Shown here in pieces: positions 61,163-64,000 of a stretch of 64,000 nt of DNA (its first letter is position 1; each line of letters starts with the position of its first letter). Position numbers and translations under genes: made by a program. The stretch is from Streptomyces phaeofaciens (GTDB taxonomy: Bacteria; Actinomycetota; Actinomycetes; Streptomycetales; Streptomycetaceae), in assembly GCF_014648915.1 (NCBI RefSeq), contig NZ_BMSA01000009.1:1-64000 (forward strand), given 5' to 3'. Under the pieces are notes generated by a model. It had not been told where the DNA came from and did no database searches. It was given only the letters and a program-made list of their open reading frames with translations.

Positions 61163-61202
61163 ATGTTGCACTTGCGCTGCGGCTGTAGCAATAGTGCAAC
61201 AT
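61163..61202. promoter_or_regulatory. Operator-like inverted repeat between dehydrogenase and PaaX regulator
   Basis: Perfect 10-bp arms ATGTTGCACT (61163-61172) and AGTGCAACAT (61193-61202), spacer 20 bp. Each arm contains TTGCAC on one strand, which could also serve as a -35 element for the facing gene. Confidence 0.7.
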
Positions 61203-61221
61203 CAAGGGGGACGTACAGTAC

Positions 61222-61974
61222 GTGCCCATGCGGATGAACGTCTCGGCGGAACCCGGCGGGGTGGACCTGCGGCCGCTGTCCGCGCGGTCGGTGGTCCTGA
61301 GCCTGCTGCTCGGCACGCACCCGCCCGAGCTGCCGGCGAAGGACCTGGTGCGCGGGGTGGAGCCCTTCGGCGTGGGCGGATCGACGGTGCGGGCCGCGCT
61401 CAGCCGGATGGTGGCGGCCGGTGACCTGCGGCGCACGGCCGGCGTCTACCGGCTCAGCGACCGGCTGCTGGAGCGCCAGCGCCGCCAGGACGACGCGATG
61501 AGTCCGGACACGCGCGCGTGGGACGGCGACTGGCAGATGGCCGTGATCACCGCGACCGGCCGCGGTCCCGCCGAACGCGCCGAACTGCGCGCCCGGCTGA
61601 CCGCCCTGCGGCTCGCCGAACTCCGCGAGGGCGTGTGGCTGCGGCCCGCCAACCTCGGCCGCCCCTGGCCCGGCGGCCTCGACGACGTGGTTCGGCACTT
61701 CACCGCGCGCCCCGACCGGCCCGCCCGCGCACTGGCCGCGGACCTGTGGCCGCTGGACGCCTGGGCGGACACCGCCAGGGCCCTGCTGGCCCACGCGGAG
61801 CGCGCCCACCGCCCCGCCGACCGCTTCACGGCCGTCGCGGCGGTCGTACGGCATCTGCTCGCCGACCCCGTGCTGCCCCCCGCGCTGTTGCCGACCGACT
61901 GGCCGGGGCCGGCCCTGCGCGCCGCGTACGAGGAGTACCGGCGCGATCTCACCGCCGCGACCCTCGGCGCATAG
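61222..61974 (+). CDS. PaaX-family transcriptional regulator
   Basis: 250 aa from GTG 61222 (AAGGGGG 11 nt upstream; ATGs at 61228 and 61234 are alternatives). N-terminal winged helix-turn-helix with GGSTVRAALSRMVAAGDLRR near residues 51-70, then the PaaX-type C-terminal domain (WDGDWQMAVI, LRLAELREGVWLRP). Known PaaX proteins repress phenylacetate catabolism and respond to acyl-CoA. Here the only apparent target is the divergent AidB-like dehydrogenase. Followed by a strong terminator. Confidence 0.88.
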   Translation: MPMRMNVSAEPGGVDLRPLSARSVVLSLLLGTHPPELPAKDLVRGVEPFGVGGSTVRAALSRMVAAGDLRRTAGVYRLSDRLLERQRRQDDAMSPDTRAWDGDWQMAVITATGRGPAERAELRARLTALRLAELREGVWLRPANLGRPWPGGLDDVVRHFTARPDRPARALAADLWPLDAWADTARALLAHAERAHRPADRFTAVAAVVRHLLADPVLPPALLPTDWPGPALRAAYEEYRRDLTAATLGA

Positions 61975-61978
61975 GGAC

Positions 61979-62023
61979 GGCGGCCGTGCGAAGCGCCGTG
62001 CGGGGGCGCTTCGTACGGCCGCC
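61979..62023. terminator. Bidirectional terminator after the PaaX gene
   Basis: Two 19-nt arms (61979-61997 and 62005-62023) pair with one mismatch around a 7-nt loop, between the convergent stops of the regulator and the pectate lyase. Confidence 0.85.
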
Positions 62024-62053
62024 TTCACCGTGGGGGGAGGGACCTGGTCGGGC

Positions 62054-62860
62054 CTACTTGTAGGTGATGTCCGAGGACGCGTACTTGCAGTACGTCCCGT
62101 CCGCGCTGGTGCCGTTCGTGGTCGGCTCGGCGCCCGTGTTGTTCCCGATGTACTTCTGGCACGGGATGATCTTCTTGCTGCTGTCGCCGACGATCGTGAT
62201 CTTCTTCAGGGTCGCGCTGTCGCCGTAGTTGGTGTTGATGCCGACGAGCTTGCTGCCCGAGTAGGTCGCCTCGATGGTGTTGAGGTTGATCGTCCGCTTG
62301 TACTGCGTCGAGCAGTTGCCGCAGGAGCGGATGAACGTGCCGAAGCTCTGCACCGCGAAGTTGGAGACGTTGAGCGTTCCGGCGCCGTTGAACTGGAACA
62401 CCTTGTCGCTGGCCGACCGCGCGCCACCGCCCGAGACGGTGTACACGTTGGACGACGAGGAGCCGCGGAACGTGGCCGCGTCCTCGCCGACGTCCTCCCA
62501 CCAGACGTTCTGGAGCGTGCAGCTGCCCTTGCAGTGGATGCCGTCGGCGGCGGGCGCGCCGATGATGACGTTCTTCAGGACCGTGCCGGCGGCCAGCTCC
62601 AGGATCGGCCCCTGGTCCTCGTCCTGGCTGCCGCTGCCCAGGTCGCCGGTGCCGTAGAGGCGGATCATCCCGTAGTCCTTGGTGCCGGACAGCGAGATCG
62701 TGGAGGAGACCGCCTGGCTGCCGGTCGCGGTGGGCCAGGTGGCGGCGCTCGCCGGAGTGAGGCTGCCGCTGGCCATGATCATGCCAATCGACATACTGAC
62801 CGCGGCCAGTGACCCGGCCAGTGCGCGCCTGCGGGCGCGCGGTCGTGTCGCAGAAGTCAT
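62054..62860 (-). CDS. Secreted pectate lyase, polysaccharide lyase family 3
   Basis: 268 aa from ATG 62860, with AAGGA eight nt upstream; the upstream-extended frame to 62947 lacks a signal-like start. The N-terminus is a signal peptide: RPRARRR, a hydrophobic stretch (ALAGSLAAVSMSIGMIMA) and a likely cut after PASA near residue 39. The mature part is a short right-handed beta-helix with the PL3 hallmarks DEDQGPILEL, NVIIGAPAADGIHCKG and NVWWEDVGEDAATF. Cleaves polygalacturonate outside the cell. LacI-type operators and a direct repeat lie upstream, so substrate-controlled expression is likely. Confidence 0.92.
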   Translation of the reverse strand: MTSATRPRARRRALAGSLAAVSMSIGMIMASGSLTPASAATWPTATGSQAVSSTISLSGTKDYGMIRLYGTGDLGSGSQDEDQGPILELAAGTVLKNVIIGAPAADGIHCKGSCTLQNVWWEDVGEDAATFRGSSSSNVYTVSGGGARSASDKVFQFNGAGTLNVSNFAVQSFGTFIRSCGNCSTQYKRTINLNTIEATYSGSKLVGINTNYGDSATLKKITIVGDSSKKIIPCQKYIGNNTGAEPTTNGTSADGTYCKYASSDITYK

Positions 62861-62908
62861 GTCCCGTTCCTTCTGTGTGGGGGCGGGGGTGCTCCGCTTG
62901 ACGCATAT

Positions 62909-62942
62909 GTGAACGATGAGCGTCATAGTGAACATGGAGCGT
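62909..62942. promoter_or_regulatory. Direct repeat upstream of the pectate lyase
   Basis: GTGAAC-x-GCGT units at 62909-62923 and 62928-62942, 12 of 15 bases alike, offset 19 bp (about two helical turns), 50-80 bp upstream of the lyase start. The layout suits a tandem-binding activator. Confidence 0.45.
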
Positions 62943-63011
62943 GGCACAGTGCGGCCTTTTGGGGATCCGGATAAGCGGCTCGGTCACACTGCTGAACGGA
63001 ACGTAGGGGGT

Positions 63012-63019
63012 AAGCGCTT
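63012..63019. promoter_or_regulatory. LacI-family operator half-way between the two secreted enzymes
   Basis: AAGCGCTT, a perfect palindrome centred on CG within GTAAGCGCTTTC, the shape of many Streptomyces LacI-family sugar operators. Confidence 0.45.
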
Positions 63020-63101
63020 TCTAGTCAACGCCTCGTGCAGCACACATTCGGCCACCTCCCGGATGGCCTTTCGGGCGACAGGAGCGTCCGGGAAGTTGGC
63101 G

Positions 63102-63115
63102 TGGGAGCGCTTCCA
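63102..63115. promoter_or_regulatory. CebR-like operator before the secreted esterase
   Basis: TGGGAGCGCTTCCA differs by one base from the known CebR consensus palindrome TGGGAGCGCTCCCA, the cellobiose-responsive LacI-family repressor site. It sits 63 bp upstream of the esterase start. Confidence 0.7.
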
Positions 63116-63177
63116 TGACAGGCATGTGCATGCCACTATGCGAGGCGGACGCTCCCCCCACAGAAAGGGGCCGGTAC

Positions 63178-64000
63178 GTGTTCAACTCCCCCAGGAGAGC
63201 ACTGCGCTCGTTACTCGGCGCCCTCGTGCTCCTCCTCACCGCCGCGCTGCTCACCGCACCCGCCGCCTCCGCCGGGACGGGGGCCGCCGGGCCGCCCGTC
63301 GCCGGCGCCGCCCGCGTCCAGGCCGCGGCACCCGTCCCCGCCGCCACCCTCACCGAGGTCACCGGCTTCGGCACCAACCCCAGCAACCTCCAGATGTATG
63401 TCTACGCCCCGGCCGGCGTCACCGAGCACCCGGCCGTTCTCGTCGCCGTCCACTGGTGCGGAGGCTCCGGCCCGGCGATGTACTCCGGCACCGAGTACGC
63501 CCAACTCGCCGACCGCTACGGGTTCGTGATCGTCTACCCGTCCGTCACCCGCGGCAGCAAGTGCTTCGACGTCTCCTCGCCCCAGGCCCTGCGGCGCGGC
63601 GGCGGCAGCGACCCCGTCGGCATCAAGTCGATGATCGACTGGGTCACGGCCGCCTACTCCGCCGACACCGGCCGCGTCTACGCCACCGGCATCTCCTCCG
63701 GGGCGATGATGACCAACGTCCTGCTCGGCGACTACCCCGACGTCTTCGCCGCCGGTGCCGCCTTCGCCGGAGTGCCCTTCGCCTGCTTCGCCACCACCGA
63801 CGGCTCCGAGTGGAACAGCGCCTGCTCCGGCGGCACCGTGATCCGCACCGCGAAGGAGTGGGGCGACCTGGTCCGCGGCGCCCACCCCGGCTACACCGGA
63901 CCTCGGCCCCGGATGCAGCTCTGGCACGGAACCGAGGACGACGTGCTGCGCTACCCCGACTTCGGCGAGGAGATCAAGCAGTGGACCGACGTACGCGGCC
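63178..64000 (+). CDS. Secreted PHB-depolymerase/acetylxylan-esterase-like hydrolase (3' end outside window)
   Basis: 274 residues visible from GTG 63178 (AAGGGG seven nt upstream); the frame is still open at 64000. A signal peptide is clear: SPRRALR, a Leu/Ala-rich core, then AAPAASA-type cleavage near residue 32. The alpha/beta-hydrolase core begins near residue 58 (TEVTGFGTNP). VHWCGGSG near 91 forms the oxyanion loop, nucleophile Ser173 lies in GISSGAMM, and WHGTEDDVL near 249 brings the acid. It matches the esterase_phb group (carbohydrate esterase family 1), which removes acetyl or feruloyl groups from plant xylan. A C-terminal binding domain, common in this family, would lie beyond the window. 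Confidence 0.9.
   Translation, partial: MFNSPRRALRSLLGALVLLLTAALLTAPAASAGTGAAGPPVAGAARVQAAAPVPAATLTEVTGFGTNPSNLQMYVYAPAGVTEHPAVLVAVHWCGGSGPAMYSGTEYAQLADRYGFVIVYPSVTRGSKCFDVSSPQALRRGGGSDPVGIKSMIDWVTAAYSADTGRVYATGISSGAMMTNVLLGDYPDVFAAGAAFAGVPFACFATTDGSEWNSACSGGTVIRTAKEWGDLVRGAHPGYTGPRPRMQLWHGTEDDVLRYPDFGEEIKQWTDVRG

Larger units (their letters stand above)
62861..63177. other. 317-bp divergent promoter region for two secreted plant-polymer enzymes
   Basis: No gene. It holds a 19-bp-period direct repeat near the lyase, an AAGCGCTT palindrome mid-region and a CebR-like palindrome near the esterase. Promoter hexamers are not clear. Confidence 0.7.

Overview
The window is very GC-rich DNA with strong G/C bias at third codon positions, purine-rich ribosome binding sites, frequent GTG starts and LacI-type sugar operators. 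It looks like a Streptomyces (or close relative) chromosome. About 57 kb belongs to a modular type I polyketide cluster. The last ~7 kb is ordinary chromosomal flank.

Region 1 (1-50983, all + strand) holds four co-directional giant polyketide synthase (PKS) genes; the first enters from outside the window. They carry ten extension modules, lettered A-J here: gene 1 = A (partial) and B; gene 2 = C, D, E; gene 3 = F, G, H, I; gene 4 = J plus a terminal thioesterase. C-terminal and N-terminal docking segments at the joints fit the order 1-2-3-4. Seven modules have DH+KR with intact DH His and Asp motifs; three (D, F, G) have KR only; no enoylreductase was seen. AT motifs predict malonyl for A, B, D, F, G, H and J and methylmalonyl for C and E. 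Module I has an atypical AT (GYSQGE with VPSH). Read colinearly, the chain end is a 2,4,6-triene thioester branched at C4 with an unknown group, then a 9,11-diol, a methyl-branched alkene, a hydroxyl and a further methyl-branched triene: a polyene-polyol, probably released as a macrolactone or free acid.

Region 2 (51049-55657, - strand) is a tightly packed, mostly overlapping operon convergent with the PKS: E1-alpha and E1-beta of a 2-oxoacid dehydrogenase, a free-standing 82-aa lipoyl domain, an 82-aa acyl carrier protein, a KAS III and a medium-chain reductase. No E2 catalytic core and no E3 are present. I infer that it makes an acyl-ACP or acyl-CoA building block, either the unusual extender for module I or a starter. 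This is the most interesting part of the window. A structured 671-bp leader precedes it, then a type II thioesterase (56329-57102), which I take as the right edge of the cluster.

Region 3 (57458-64000) is flank: a cytosolic Asp-box beta-propeller protein, a small membrane protein, an AidB-like acyl-CoA dehydrogenase divergent from a PaaX-family regulator across a 10-bp inverted repeat, a secreted PL3 pectate lyase, and a secreted PHB-depolymerase/acetylxylan-esterase-like protein cut by the window end and preceded by a CebR-like operator.

No tRNA, rRNA, CRISPR array or insertion sequence was recognised. All calls come from reading motifs by eye; no database search was run.
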